From: DASUZB01 sp036377075
GTDB taxonomy: Bacteria > Actinomycetota > CALGFH01
DNA length: 64,000 nucleotides
Direction of reading: 5' to 3'
Assembly (NCBI GenBank): GCA_036377075.1
Contig: DASUZB010000313.1
Location: 1-64,000 of the forward strand
Made by a program: the position numbers and the translations under genes. This document shows, in pieces, positions 54,584 through 63,312 of the stretch (its first letter is position 1; every line of letters begins with the position of its first letter). The notes beneath the pieces are model-generated. The model had not been told where the DNA came from. It saw only the letters and a list, made by a program, of their open reading frames with translations, and did not search any database.

Positions 54584-55194
54584 GCGCTCGAGCCGATCCG
54601 GAAGCTGTCGAGCGCCTTGCCGAGCAGGGCCCGGTCGAAGCTCTGCTCGGGGGCGCGGACCAGCACGTCGAACATGGTCCGCGCCGGCGTGATGGCGTGC
54701 AGCTCGATCACGTGGATGGTGTAGGCCTGCCCGTCGGTGCCCGGCTGCTGGATGGTGTACTCGGTGCGCTGGGCCTTGGCGGCGCCGGGCCAGCTGGTGG
54801 GCTGGTCGGCGACGAGGTGGCCGCCCTTGCCGATCCCGGCGGTGCGGAACAGCTCCAAGGCGTCGTTGAAGTCGGAGGAGTAGTTGGTGTCGTGGCCGAC
54901 GCCGATGATCGGGTGGAAGCCGCCGGGGCCGATGGGCCCCTTGATCAGCGTGCTCGGCGGGCCGCCGGTGCTGGTGGGCTGCTGGGTGACCTGCCAGCCC
55001 TGCGGGTAGGTGATGGTGTAGGTGGGCCCCTGGTAGGTCGCGAAGCCCGCCGCCGGCGGTGCCGCCGCCTGGCTGGCGCCGCCCCCGTCCTTGCCGGACG
55101 AGCAGCCCGCGGCGGCCACGGTCAGCAGCAGGGCGGCGGCCAGCAGCCGCCCCGCCCGTCGGGCCCCGATCCACGACCGTCGTGCTCCATCCAT
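54580..55194 (-). CDS. secreted lipoprotein
   Basis: A 204-residue protein. Signal sequence with lipobox LLTVAAAGCSSG, followed by a Gly/Ala linker and a PsbP/LpqN-like domain (ATYQGPTYTITYPQGWQV). Starts nine bases after the giant Flp-like protein gene, so it may be the last part of the pilus operon. Function is inferred at family level only. Confidence 0.75.
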   Translation of the reverse strand: MDGARRSWIGARRAGRLLAAALLLTVAAAGCSSGKDGGGASQAAAPPAAGFATYQGPTYTITYPQGWQVTQQPTSTGGPPSTLIKGPIGPGGFHPIIGVGHDTNYSSDFNDALELFRTAGIGKGGHLVADQPTSWPGAAKAQRTEYTIQQPGTDGQAYTIHVIELHAITPARTMFDVLVRAPEQSFDRALLGKALDSFRIGSSA

Positions 55195-55203
55195 GGCGAC
55201 ACC

Positions 55204-56619
55204 CTACTTGCAGTCCGACAGTGGTACGAAGCCTACCCCCGGGATGTGGTAGTAGGCGCTCTCGAGGTTGCCCTGGCTGAATTCCAGCCCGCCGTTGATG
55301 CCGAACTTGATGCCCTCACCGCCGCTGAGGTCGAAGCCGTAGTTCTGCTGGCTCTGGTCGTAGGTGAGGAACGAGATCTTCCCGGCGTCGTTGAGGCGCT
55401 GGTAGAACTGCTGCGCCGCGTCGATCGAGTTGGGGTTGATCGCCCCGGCGGGGTTGCCGCTGAGCAGCGCGCCCTGGCCGATGCTGGTGAGCAGGTTCTG
55501 GGCGGCCGCGGCGTTGGCCGGGTCGGTGAGGTCCAGGTCCGCGGTGAGCTGGTACTTCTTGCCGTCCTGGTCGCTGCCCTTGATCCCGGCGCCCTTGATC
55601 CCCTTGACGAGCTGGTCGAGGTTCTCCACGCCGCCGGCGACGTTGACGCCGCCGCGGATCTGGCCCTCGGCCTGGAGCCTGAGGTTGGTGGCGTTGCCGT
55701 TCTTGTCGATGGTGACCGCGATCAGGCCGGTCCCCTCGGCGCCGAGCGTGCCGCCCGGGCCGAACAGGACCCCCGCGGATCCGTTGGCCTTGCCGTTGAC
55801 CTTGAGGTAGATGGTCTTCTCGCCGGTCTGGTGGTTGAACTTCGCGCCGACCAGCTCGCTGCCGCCGATGGTCCCGCTGGCGCCGGCGGCCCCGTCGCCG
55901 ATGCTGCCGTTCAGGTTGACCTCGGGACCCGCCTCGACGAACGTCTCCTTCGACGGGGGCAGCTTGACGTCGCTGCCGCCGATGTGGGGCCCGCCGAGCA
56001 GGCCGGAGATGCCGTTGGCGATGCCGGCGGCCGGCGACAGGCCGATCAGCGGGTTCTTGAGCGGGTTGATGGTGTCCAGCGCGCCCTGCTCGAGCTGGTT
56101 GACGAACTTGTTGGCCTGCTCGTCGTTCTCGAACTCGTAGGTGTTGGCCACGTTCCCGGACAGCAGCGCCTGCAGGTTCCCGCCGGCGCCCTCCTTGAGC
56201 TTCAGGCCGCCGGGTGCCTGGACCTCGCCGCTGGCGCCGAGCTTGAAGTCGGCGCCGGCGTTGCCGCCGCCCTTGAGGGTGATGAGCACGTGGCCGTTGG
56301 AGAGCTTGGACCTGGTGTACTGGGCGTTCCCGCCGACGTGCACCGAGAAGATCGTCAGGCCGGCGTCGCCGCCCTTGCTGCTGGTGGCGGTCACGCACGG
56401 GCCGTTGGGCTTGAACGGGTCGGTCGGCGCCGCCGGGCAGCCGCCGCCGAGGATCCGGCAGATGGCGGTCTGGATGCCGAAGGTCAGCTTGCCGCCGAGG
56501 CCTGGCGCGGCCACCACCATGGTGACGATCAACGCGGCGACCACGGCGACGATGCCGACGTACTCGATGGCGGCCGCTCCGCGCTGGCCGCCGCCCCGGG
56601 TTCGCAACGCGTTGTTCAT
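55204..56619 (-). CDS. giant Flp-type prepilin-like protein, 471 aa
   Basis: N-terminus MNNALRTRGGGQRG|AAAIEY with Glu at +5 and Tyr at +6 of the predicted prepilin peptidase site, then a hydrophobic helix (VGIVAVVAALIVTMVVAA) as in Flp pilins. Instead of ending after ~60 residues it runs on for ~410: a Cys-rich part (CRILGGGCPAAP...GPC), a Gly/Asn-rich beta region with many GGx and NG turns (LKGGGNAGADFKLGASGEV), an NxG-rich middle and a last Cys in LSDCK. It has no family I know. GAGGAG precedes ATG 56619. A shared promoter motif lies 90 bases upstream. Confidence 0.7.
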   Translation of the reverse strand: MNNALRTRGGGQRGAAAIEYVGIVAVVAALIVTMVVAAPGLGGKLTFGIQTAICRILGGGCPAAPTDPFKPNGPCVTATSSKGGDAGLTIFSVHVGGNAQYTRSKLSNGHVLITLKGGGNAGADFKLGASGEVQAPGGLKLKEGAGGNLQALLSGNVANTYEFENDEQANKFVNQLEQGALDTINPLKNPLIGLSPAAGIANGISGLLGGPHIGGSDVKLPPSKETFVEAGPEVNLNGSIGDGAAGASGTIGGSELVGAKFNHQTGEKTIYLKVNGKANGSAGVLFGPGGTLGAEGTGLIAVTIDKNGNATNLRLQAEGQIRGGVNVAGGVENLDQLVKGIKGAGIKGSDQDGKKYQLTADLDLTDPANAAAAQNLLTSIGQGALLSGNPAGAINPNSIDAAQQFYQRLNDAGKISFLTYDQSQQNYGFDLSGGEGIKFGINGGLEFSQGNLESAYYHIPGVGFVPLSDCK

Positions 56620-56708
56620 CGGTGCGGTCTCCTCGGCCTTCTCGTGGCTGGCGAGCTCATCGGTGTCCGGGTGGAGCATGTCGCGCCCCCGGAGCGCCAC
56701 CAAGGGTC

Positions 56709-56743
56709 CACGGACCCAATTCCTGGTGCTGGCGGGGGCCCAA
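56709..56743 (-). promoter_or_regulatory. duplicated promoter-like motif, copy 2
   Basis: On the minus strand TTGGGCCCCCG, 11 bases, AATTGGGTCCGTG, the same two blocks as upstream of flp (57842-57809). Also shared downstream: GGACACCGAT (56668-56659). Sits ~90 bases before the giant Flp-like gene. Confidence 0.6.
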
Positions 56744-56784
56744 GGGGAGCAGGGTCTCGGGGGACTGGCCTGGGAGAGCAGAGC

Positions 56785-56838
56785 TCCTGATCACCCGGGC
56801 ACCCGGCGCGGCGATCGGCCGGAACCGGGTGATCAGGA
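56785..56838 (-). terminator. 14-bp inverted repeat between TadG-like gene and giant Flp-like gene
   Basis: CCGGGTGATCAGGA at 56825-56838 is the exact reverse complement of 56785-56798; 26 bases lie between. It is 23 bases past the TadG-like stop, where transcription would either end or be processed ahead of the copy 2 promoter motif. Confidence 0.6.
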
Positions 56839-56860
56839 CCTCCGCCCTACCGGGCGGGCG

Positions 56861-57490
56861 CTAGTCGATCAGCTTGACCTTCAGGAACCCGAGGAAGCCG
56901 TCCCCGTTGCCGAAGTCGGAGGCATCCCCGGGGGTGCCGCTGAAGTCACAGTCGGAGTTGGCCCCCAGCCCGGGGAGCGAGTCGCCGCCAGGGATGCCCT
57001 CGCCGCCGGTGGCACCGCAGATGTCCGGGAGGATCTGGACCTTCGCGGTGGCCGTCGCCGAGGCCCGCTTGAACCGGTCCTGCGGGAGCGGCTTCTCGCT
57101 GTCGAGGGAGTTGTTGCCGACGATGTCGACCGTGATCTCCATCTGCTGCTTGTCGAGGCGGCACCTGGTGAGGGTGGTCTGGTTCTGCTCGGCGTAGGCC
57201 AGCGCCTCGGCGCACGCCGGCGGCTCCAGCAGCTCGTCGAGGTCGACCGGCGTGCCGGTCACCAGCGACCTGATGAGCAGGATGATGAACTGTGTCCGGA
57301 CGTCCCTGGCGCCTGCCAGGGCGGCGGCGTCGGCTCCTGTCTGGCCTCGGGTGCGCAGGTCGGCCGCGTGGCCGACCTGGAAGAGGACCACCGACAAGGC
57401 AAGGATCATGATGCCAAAGGCGAGGAGGGCCAGGAAGATCTGGCCCTCCTCGCCGTGGCGCCGCTTCGTCACGCGAAGGCGATCACGCAT
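56861..57490 (-). CDS. TadG-like pilus assembly protein
   Basis: A 209-residue protein: RRHGEEGQIFLALLAFGIMI is the TadE/TadG-type N-terminal prepilin-like segment, and TGADAAALAGARD is the Tad_G signature. The C-terminal half has four Cys and a Gly/Asp-rich end (GGDSLPGLGANSDCDFSG). Twenty bases after flp. No SD before ATG 57490, so it may be coupled to flp. Confidence 0.8.
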   Translation of the reverse strand: MRDRLRVTKRRHGEEGQIFLALLAFGIMILALSVVLFQVGHAADLRTRGQTGADAAALAGARDVRTQFIILLIRSLVTGTPVDLDELLEPPACAEALAYAEQNQTTLTRCRLDKQQMEITVDIVGNNSLDSEKPLPQDRFKRASATATAKVQILPDICGATGGEGIPGGDSLPGLGANSDCDFSGTPGDASDFGNGDGFLGFLKVKLID

Positions 57491-57510
57491 GGTCGCAGCG
57501 TGGGGGGAAG

Positions 57511-57729
57511 CTACTTGAGGAACTTGTCGATCTGGTTGCTGATGCCAGTGGCGAGCTTGTTGCCGATGCCACTCGCCTGGCCCAGGATCGCCACGATGAT
57601 CGCGGCGACGATCACGACGAGGCCCACGTACTCGATGGCGGCCGCGCCATCCTCGCGGCGCATGCGCTCGGCGAGGTTCTCCCTCAGCCCGTGCACGAGG
57701 CTCTGAAGCTGAACGGTGAGGCGGAGCAT
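57511..57729 (-). CDS. Flp/Fap-type pilin
   Basis: A 72-residue major pilin candidate. Leader LAERMRREDG is cut before AAAIEYVGLVVIVAAIIVAI, with Glu +5 and Tyr +6, then a short GIGNKLATGISNQIDKFLK tail, the standard Flp length. GGAGGAG is well placed before ATG 57729. Preceded by the duplicated regulatory motif. Confidence 0.93.
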   Translation of the reverse strand: MLRLTVQLQSLVHGLRENLAERMRREDGAAAIEYVGLVVIVAAIIVAILGQASGIGNKLATGISNQIDKFLK

Positions 57730-57808
57730 GCTCTGGCTCTCCTCCTGGATCGGTGTCCCTGCGCTGACGACCGGACTGTACGGCGCCGCAGGTGCCGTAC
57801 CCAGGGCA

Positions 57809-57855
57809 CACGGACCCAATTGGAGGCTCGCCGGGGGCCCAATCCACTGGGCCCC
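57809..57855 (-). promoter_or_regulatory. duplicated promoter-like motif, copy 1, with palindrome
   Basis: On the minus strand TTGGGCCCCCG (57842-57832), ten bases, AATTGGGTCCGTG (57821-57809). GGGGCCCA and TGGGCCCC also form an inverted repeat at 57834-57855 with a six-base spacer. The region is 80 bases upstream of flp and directly after the response regulator gene, so the regulator is the first candidate to bind it. Confidence 0.6.
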
Positions 57856-57858
57856 TCA

Positions 57859-58503
57859 TCAGGCGCTCCTCTGCCCGGCCAGCCCCAGCCAGGAGGCGAT
57901 CGCCTCGCCCCGCGAGGTCACCCCGAGCTTCGCGTAGATGCGGTTGACGTGGTTCTTGACCGTCTTCTCGCTGAGGTAGAGCTCGTCGGCGATGGCCCGG
58001 TTGGACAGCCCGCGGGCGATCAGGTCCATCACGCCGCGCTCGCGGTCGGACAGGCCGCTGGCGACGTGGTCGGGCATGGGGGTGCGGGGACCCTGGCGCA
58101 GCGCGTCGACCAGGACGGTGGCGGCGGTGGGGGAGAGCACCGCCTGCCCGCCGTAGGTCGCCCGCACGGCCCGCAGCAGGTCGGACGGTTCGAAGCGCCC
58201 GTGGATCAGGTAGCCGGTGGCGCCGGCGCGCAGCGCGTCGGAGACGACGTCGGCGTCCTCGGAGTAGGTGAGCATCAGCACCCGTGCCCGCCGCGCCACG
58301 GTCGCCACCGCGGCGACGCCGTCGAGCACCGGCATGCGCACGTCGAGCAGGACCACGTCGGGGTGGACGCGGGCCGCCAGGTCGATCGCCTCCTGCCCGG
58401 TGGCGGCCTCGCCGACGACCTCGACGTCGTCGGCGGTCTGCAGCAGGCTGACGACGCCCATGCGGATGACGGCGTTGTCGTCGGCGACGAGCACGCGGAT
58501 CAT
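57859..58503 (-). CDS. NarL-type response regulator in the Tad operon
   Basis: A 214-residue regulator (ATG 58503, GGAGGGT seven bases before; GTG 58524 is an alternative overlapping the kinase). Receiver: VADDNAVIRMGVVSLL, Asp54 in VVLLDVRMP, but TYSEDAD in place of the usual T-loop and LIHGR in place of LKK/LLKD, so the switch Lys is replaced by His. LuxR HTH: LSDRERGVMDLIARGLSNRA, KTVKNHVNRIYAKLGV. It is the cognate partner of the upstream kinase and likely controls flp. Confidence 0.9.
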   Translation of the reverse strand: MIRVLVADDNAVIRMGVVSLLQTADDVEVVGEAATGQEAIDLAARVHPDVVLLDVRMPVLDGVAAVATVARRARVLMLTYSEDADVVSDALRAGATGYLIHGRFEPSDLLRAVRATYGGQAVLSPTAATVLVDALRQGPRTPMPDHVASGLSDRERGVMDLIARGLSNRAIADELYLSEKTVKNHVNRIYAKLGVTSRGEAIASWLGLAGQRSA

Positions 58504-58520
58504 CTCGGTACCCTCCGTGG

Positions 58521-59795
58521 TCACGATGTGGTCGTGGTCGTCGTACCGGACTGCGGCTGGCGCGCTTCAGCAGGCCCGTTCGGGCCCACCTCGGCGAGCG
58601 GCGCCGCCGCGCCGTCCAGCGGGACGGTCACGCGGATGGTGGTGCCGTCGCCCGGCCGGGGGTCGACGACCAGCCGGCCGCCCACCCGGCAGGCGCGCTC
58701 GCTCATGCCGACCACCCCGTAGTGGCCGGCGGCGGCGAGCTGGGCCAGGTCGTCGGGGGCCGCGAAACCCTTGCCGTCGTCGCTGATGGCGAGCTCGGCC
58801 TCGCCGTCGCCGCGGGCCAGGCGCACCCCGACGTGGCCCGCGCCGGCGTGCCGCTCGACGTTGCTGAGCGCCTCGCGCAGCACGCACGCCAGCTCGTAGC
58901 GGGCGCCGGGGTCGAGGTCGACGCCGTCGTCCACCTCCACCTCGACCGGGGTCCCGGCCCGCTCGGCCCAGCTCGTGGCGATCTCGCGCACGACCTGGGC
59001 GAACGGCTCGTCCAGGTGGTCGGCGCGCAGGTCCGACAGCAGCTCGCGCGCCTCCTCGGAGGCGCCGGTCGCGGCGCTGGCCAGGTCGCGGGCGCGCTCC
59101 AGGCCGACGTCGGGGTCCTGCTGGATCCAGCGCACCAGCGCCGAGGCGGACAGGGAGATGCCGTGCAGGCTCTTGGCGAGGGAGTCGTGCATCTCGCGGG
59201 CGAGGCGGGCGCGCTCGTCGGCGGCGGCGGCGGCCTCGGTCGCGGCCGCCAGGGCCTGGGCGTCCTCGGCCTGGCGGTCGAGCAGGCCGCGCAGGCCCAC
59301 CCCGGTGGCCGCCAGGATCGGGTAGAGCACCGGCAGCCCCACCAGGGTCTGGAAGGAGGCGCTGAAGCCCGGCGCCGCCTGCGCCTCGAACGCGACCACG
59401 GCGAGGTAGCCGACCACCAGCACGCCGGCGAACAGCGCCGCGCCGCCGCGCCCGTACAGGATCCCGGCCAGCATCGCCGTGCCGGCGGTGAAGTAGAAGA
59501 ACGGGCTCGAGGTGCCGGCCACGGCCAGGATCAGGATCGCCAGCGCGGCGTCGACGCCGAGGTACAGGGGGTGCCGGAGCAGCTCGGGGCCGAGCCGCTG
59601 CCAGCGCCGCAGCGGCAGGTAGGAGGTGACCATGATCAGCAACAGGGCCACGGTCAGCGCCCGGGTACCGCCGCTGGCGACCGTCCCGACCACGGTCAGG
59701 GCGATCGCGATCAGGCGCACGTCGAGGACGAGCCGGCAGAGCCCGCCGACGGCGGTGGCGACGTCCTCGGTCCTAGCCGCCAAAGATGCCACCAA
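58521..59795 (-). CDS. sensor histidine kinase in the Tad operon (HisKA_3)
   Basis: A 424-residue kinase with six helices (25-180), a coiled Ala/Glu linker (AAATEAAAAADERARLARE), His in ERARLAREMHDSLAKSLHG, and a HATPase_c domain with NVERHAGAGHV and DDGKGFAAP, GVVGMSERA. The last residues are Pro/Thr-rich (QPQSGTTTTTTS). It overlaps the tadC end, so it is translated as part of the pilus operon. TTG 59795 or GTG 59792 are the possible starts. Confidence 0.88.
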   Translation of the reverse strand: MVASLAARTEDVATAVGGLCRLVLDVRLIAIALTVVGTVASGGTRALTVALLLIMVTSYLPLRRWQRLGPELLRHPLYLGVDAALAILILAVAGTSSPFFYFTAGTAMLAGILYGRGGAALFAGVLVVGYLAVVAFEAQAAPGFSASFQTLVGLPVLYPILAATGVGLRGLLDRQAEDAQALAAATEAAAAADERARLAREMHDSLAKSLHGISLSASALVRWIQQDPDVGLERARDLASAATGASEEARELLSDLRADHLDEPFAQVVREIATSWAERAGTPVEVEVDDGVDLDPGARYELACVLREALSNVERHAGAGHVGVRLARGDGEAELAISDDGKGFAAPDDLAQLAAAGHYGVVGMSERACRVGGRLVVDPRPGDGTTIRVTVPLDGAAAPLAEVGPNGPAEARQPQSGTTTTTTS

Positions 59796-60669
59796 CGTCG
59801 ACCTTGGAGGCGAGGAACATGCCGACCCCCACCAGGACCAGCGTGCCGGGGACGAGGATCAGGCTGACCACGAGGCTGAGCTGCGGGGCGGTCCGGGCGG
59901 CGCGGCGGCGGGCCTGCTGCGCCCAGGTGCGGCGCATCTCGGTGGCGAGCTCGACCAGCGTGCCGGAGAGGGGGGCGCCGAGCTCCTCGGCCTGCAGCAG
60001 CGAGCCGACGAACTGCGCCAGGCTGGGCGACATGTTGCGGTCGCGCAGGTCCTCGAGGGCCGCCCGGCGGCTCGCCCCGACGTCCATCATGCGCAGGCTG
60101 GTCAGGATCTCCTCGCCGAGCGGGCCGCCGACGCTCGCTCCGACCCTGGCCATGCCGGCGCGGAAGCTCAAGCCGGCGCCGACGGTGACCGCCAGCACGT
60201 CGAGGAAGTCGGGAAGCTGGCGCTCGATCTTCGCCTGGCGCTGCTGGATCTCGCTGTAGAGCCAGAAGTCGGTCCACGCCAGGCCGACCAGGAGGATCAT
60301 CGCGGACAGGACCCGGCTGCCGTTGAGCCAGGTGAAGAACGCCGCCGTCGAGCAGACCACGATGAAGCCGGCCTTCTTGGCCAGGAAGCGGTCGACCGTC
60401 AGCCCCTCCGGGCGGCCGGCCGCGCCGAGCTTGCGGCGCGTGCTCTCGAGGCGGCGCGGGCCGTACAGCCCCCGCATGGTCGGCAGCAGCGGGCGGCCGA
60501 GCGACTCGATCAGCCTGCTGGTCGCCGACGGTCCCTTCGCCTTCGCGGTCGGGGCCACCTCGCTGACCTCGAGCCCCGCCGGGGTGGTGTCGGCCCGCAG
60601 CAGCGCCCAGCCCCGCAGCGCGACGAGCGTGCAGAGGGCCGCGAGCGTGGCAGGCAGGAGCGGGTTCAC
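59773..60669 (-). CDS. tadC: TadC-type pilus platform protein
   Basis: A 298-residue T2SSF-domain membrane protein: LPDFLDVLAVTVGAGLSFRA is the family core with the F-motif, followed by EEILTSLRMMDVGASRRAAL, and three or four helices. GTG 60669 has GAGGAGG at five bases. TadB and TadC form the inner-membrane platform under the secretion ATPase. Confidence 0.9.
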   Translation of the reverse strand: MNPLLPATLAALCTLVALRGWALLRADTTPAGLEVSEVAPTAKAKGPSATSRLIESLGRPLLPTMRGLYGPRRLESTRRKLGAAGRPEGLTVDRFLAKKAGFIVVCSTAAFFTWLNGSRVLSAMILLVGLAWTDFWLYSEIQQRQAKIERQLPDFLDVLAVTVGAGLSFRAGMARVGASVGGPLGEEILTSLRMMDVGASRRAALEDLRDRNMSPSLAQFVGSLLQAEELGAPLSGTLVELATEMRRTWAQQARRRAARTAPQLSLVVSLILVPGTLVLVGVGMFLASKVDVGGIFGG

Positions 60670-60679
60670 GGCAACCTCC

Positions 60680-61612
60680 TCACACCTCGATCCGGGTCAG
60701 CCGCCGGATGATGAGGAACCCGATCAGGTACAGCGACCCGCCGATGATCAGGGCGGCGAGGCCGAGCGGCGTGGTCACCATCTTGTTGAGCACGGTGGGG
60801 TCGACCGCGTTGAGCAGGATCAGCGAGACGATCCCGAGGAAGATGGCGATGTAGCCGGTGAAGACCTCGCCGGCCATCACCGTCTGGACCTCGCGGCGCA
60901 GCTCCTTGCGCGCGTCGAGCGTCTCGGAGATGCCGCGCAGCGCGCTCACCAGCGCCCCGCCGGCACGGGCCTGGATCACCAGGGTGGTGACCAGCACGGC
61001 CAGCTCCCGTGAGGGCATGCGGTCCTCGAGCTCGTGCAGCGCGTCCTCGAGGGACTGGCCCACCGCCATCGCGTCGGCGGTGCGCCGCAGCTCGGTCTTG
61101 GCCGGCTCGGTGAGCTCGTCGGCGGCCATCGGGACGGCGGTGCGCAGCGCCAGCCCGGCCGACGCGGCGTTGGACAGGACCCTGGCCACCTCGGGGAGCT
61201 GCCTGATGAAGGCCTCGCGGCGCCCGTCCTGCTTGCGCCGCAGCCAGCCGAAGCAGCCCGCGACCGCCCCGGCGGCGGCGAGGAGGCTGAACAGCGGTGG
61301 CAGGAACGCCCTGGAGAGCAGGTAGGTGGCGACCGCCGCACCCGCCGCGATGCCGACGAAGTCGACCACGCTCAGGCCGACGCCGGCGGCCTGCAGCCGC
61401 ACCGCCAGCCGCTGGCCCCGCCGGGTGCGGCGCAGCCGCACGTCCATGCGGGCACGGGCGTGGCGCGCGCGCCGCTCGGCGTCGTCGGCGGCGCTCTGCG
61501 CGATCATCGCCCGCTTCAGCAGCACGCCCTGGTAGAGCTGGTAGAGGCCGGCGCACGCGACCAGCAGGACGAACAGCGCCAGGAGCTTGATGGTGCCCGG
61601 CCCGATCGTCAT
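60680..61612 (-). CDS. tadB: TadB-type pilus platform protein
   Basis: A 310-residue T2SSF protein with REAFIRQLPEVARVLSNAAS and LEDALHELEDRMPSRELAVL, and a C-terminal GIVSLILLNAVDP helix pair. Starts at ATG 61612, overlapping the stop of the ATPase gene. Ten bases separate it from tadC. Confidence 0.9.
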   Translation of the reverse strand: MTIGPGTIKLLALFVLLVACAGLYQLYQGVLLKRAMIAQSAADDAERRARHARARMDVRLRRTRRGQRLAVRLQAAGVGLSVVDFVGIAAGAAVATYLLSRAFLPPLFSLLAAAGAVAGCFGWLRRKQDGRREAFIRQLPEVARVLSNAASAGLALRTAVPMAADELTEPAKTELRRTADAMAVGQSLEDALHELEDRMPSRELAVLVTTLVIQARAGGALVSALRGISETLDARKELRREVQTVMAGEVFTGYIAIFLGIVSLILLNAVDPTVLNKMVTTPLGLAALIIGGSLYLIGFLIIRRLTRIEV

Positions 61613-62943
61613 AGCGCCTGCCGCTCCGGTGCGAACTCGTGGCCGCTGGCGACCCTGACCTGCGGCGGGATCTGCTGGCCGGCGAGGACGACCCGCTGGG
61701 CCAGCTCCTCCGGGATGGCGTAGTAGTTGAAGCGTCCGCGCACGACCCGGTCGGGGCCGATGGGCTCGTGCTCGAAGGCCATCATGGTGGCCAGCCGGAA
61801 GCTCTCCCGGCGGCGCGAGGCCAGGGTGGCGATCTCCACCACCCGCCGCCCGCCGTCGGCCATGCGGGCCAGGTGCACGATCACGTCGATCGCCCCGTTG
61901 ATCTGGTCGCGCATGCTCTCGGCCGGGATGTTCAGCTCGCTCATGCTCGCCAGCGTCTCCAGCCGCAGGATGGCGTCGTCGGCGGAGTTGGCGTGCACGG
62001 TGCAGAGCGAGCCCTCGTGGCCGGTGTTCATCGCCTGCAGCATGTCCATCGTCTCGCCGCCGCGGACCTCGCCGACGATGATCCGGTCGGGGCGCATGCG
62101 CAGGCTGTTGCGGACCAGGTCGCGGATGGTGACCTCGCCGTAGCCCTCGACGTTGGCGGGGCGTGACTCCAGCCGGATGACGTGCTGCTGCTGCAGCTGC
62201 AGCTCGGCGGAGTCCTCGATGGTGATGATCCGCTCGCCCGGGGGCACGAAGGCGGACAGCGAGTTGAGCATGGTGGTCTTGCCGCTGCCGGTCCCGCCGG
62301 AGATGAGCACGTTGAGGCGGGCGCGGATGCAGGCGGCCAGCAGCGAGGCGATCACCGGGTCGAGGCTGCCCTTGGCGACCAGCTCCTCCAGCCGGTAGGC
62401 GCGGGGGAACCGCCGGATGGTGATCACCGGGCCGGACAGCGACAGCGGCGGGATGATCACGTTGACCCGCTCGCCGCCGGGCAGGCGCGCGTCCACCATG
62501 GGGCTGGACTCGTCGACGCGGCGGTTGACCGCCGAGACGATCCGGTCGATCGTCTGGTAGAGCTGGTCCTCGTTGGTGAAGCGGGTGTCGACCCGCTCGA
62601 GCCGGCCGGCGCGCTCGATGAAGACCTCGCCGGGGCCGTTGACCATGATCTCGGTGACGTCCTCGTCGGCGAGGAGCGGCTCCAGCACGCCGAGCCCGAG
62701 CGCCTCGTCGACCACGCGGCGGATGAGCGCCGCCCGGTCGCGGTTGGACAGCACCGGCCCCTCGCGGCTGACCAGGTGGCCGACCACCCGCTCCAGCCGG
62801 GCGCGGCGCTGGGTCGGGGCGAGCGTCGCCATCTCGGAGAGGTCGATCTCCTCGAGCAGCCGCTTGCGGTAGAAGGTGATGTCGCCGTTGCGGCCGCCCT
62901 CTTCCTCGTCGACGACCGTGGCGATGCGGTTCTTCAGCCCCAT
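61609..62943 (-). CDS. tadA: TadA/CpaF secretion ATPase
   Basis: A 444-residue hexameric ATPase that powers Flp pilus assembly. N-terminal helical domain ([20 protein letters not shown]), Walker [10 protein letters not shown], Asp box ITIEDSAEL, and the Walker B region [19 protein letters not shown] with the His box [16 protein letters not shown] 62943; ten bases after the TadE gene stop. Confidence 0.95.
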   Translation of the reverse strand: MGLKNRIATVVDEEEGGRNGDITFYRKRLLEEIDLSEMATLAPTQRRARLERVVGHLVSREGPVLSNRDRAALIRRVVDEALGLGVLEPLLADEDVTEIMVNGPGEVFIERAGRLERVDTRFTNEDQLYQTIDRIVSAVNRRVDESSPMVDARLPGGERVNVIIPPLSLSGPVITIRRFPRAYRLEELVAKGSLDPVIASLLAACIRARLNVLISGGTGSGKTTMLNSLSAFVPPGERIITIEDSAELQLQQQHVIRLESRPANVEGYGEVTIRDLVRNSLRMRPDRIIVGEVRGGETMDMLQAMNTGHEGSLCTVHANSADDAILRLETLASMSELNIPAESMRDQINGAIDVIVHLARMADGGRRVVEIATLASRRRESFRLATMMAFEHEPIGPDRVVRGRFNYYAIPEELAQRVVLAGQQIPPQVRVASGHEFAPERQAL

Positions 62944-62952
62944 ATCAGATCC

Positions 62953-63312
62953 TCACGGGACGAACGGCATGGTGGCGCTCCGCGTGAGGGTCACACGGTG
63001 CTGGAGCGGCGGCAGGACGACGGGGACGTCGACGGTGACCACGAAGCGCTCCCCCTGCGGCACGGCGCTCGCGCGGTCGCGCAGCCCGGGTGAGAGCGCG
63101 TTGATGGCCACGCCCGTGGCACCGGGGTTGCCCTTGCTGGCCGCGCGCGCGCCGGCGCGGGCGGCGTCAGCGGCCGACGCCGCGGTGGAGGCGGCCAGGA
63201 AGAGCTGGACCCCGGCGAGCAGCAGGAGCAACAGGATGGGCAGGTAGCCGAGCAGCTCGAGCGAGGCCGAGCCGCGCTGGCCCTGCCGGCGGCGTTCGCG
63301 CGCGGCCCTCAC
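62953..63312 (-). CDS. TadE-like minor pilin
   Basis: A 119-residue protein with RQGQRG|SASLELLGYLPI (Glu at +5) and a single long helix, then ARAGARAASKGN and a short beta-rich C-terminus. GTG start overlaps the stop of the upstream fusion gene (GTGA). Likely a minor pseudopilin. Confidence 0.85.
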   Translation of the reverse strand: MRAARERRRQGQRGSASLELLGYLPILLLLLLAGVQLFLAASTAASAADAARAGARAASKGNPGATGVAINALSPGLRDRASAVPQGERFVVTVDVPVVLPPLQHRVTLTRSATMPFVP

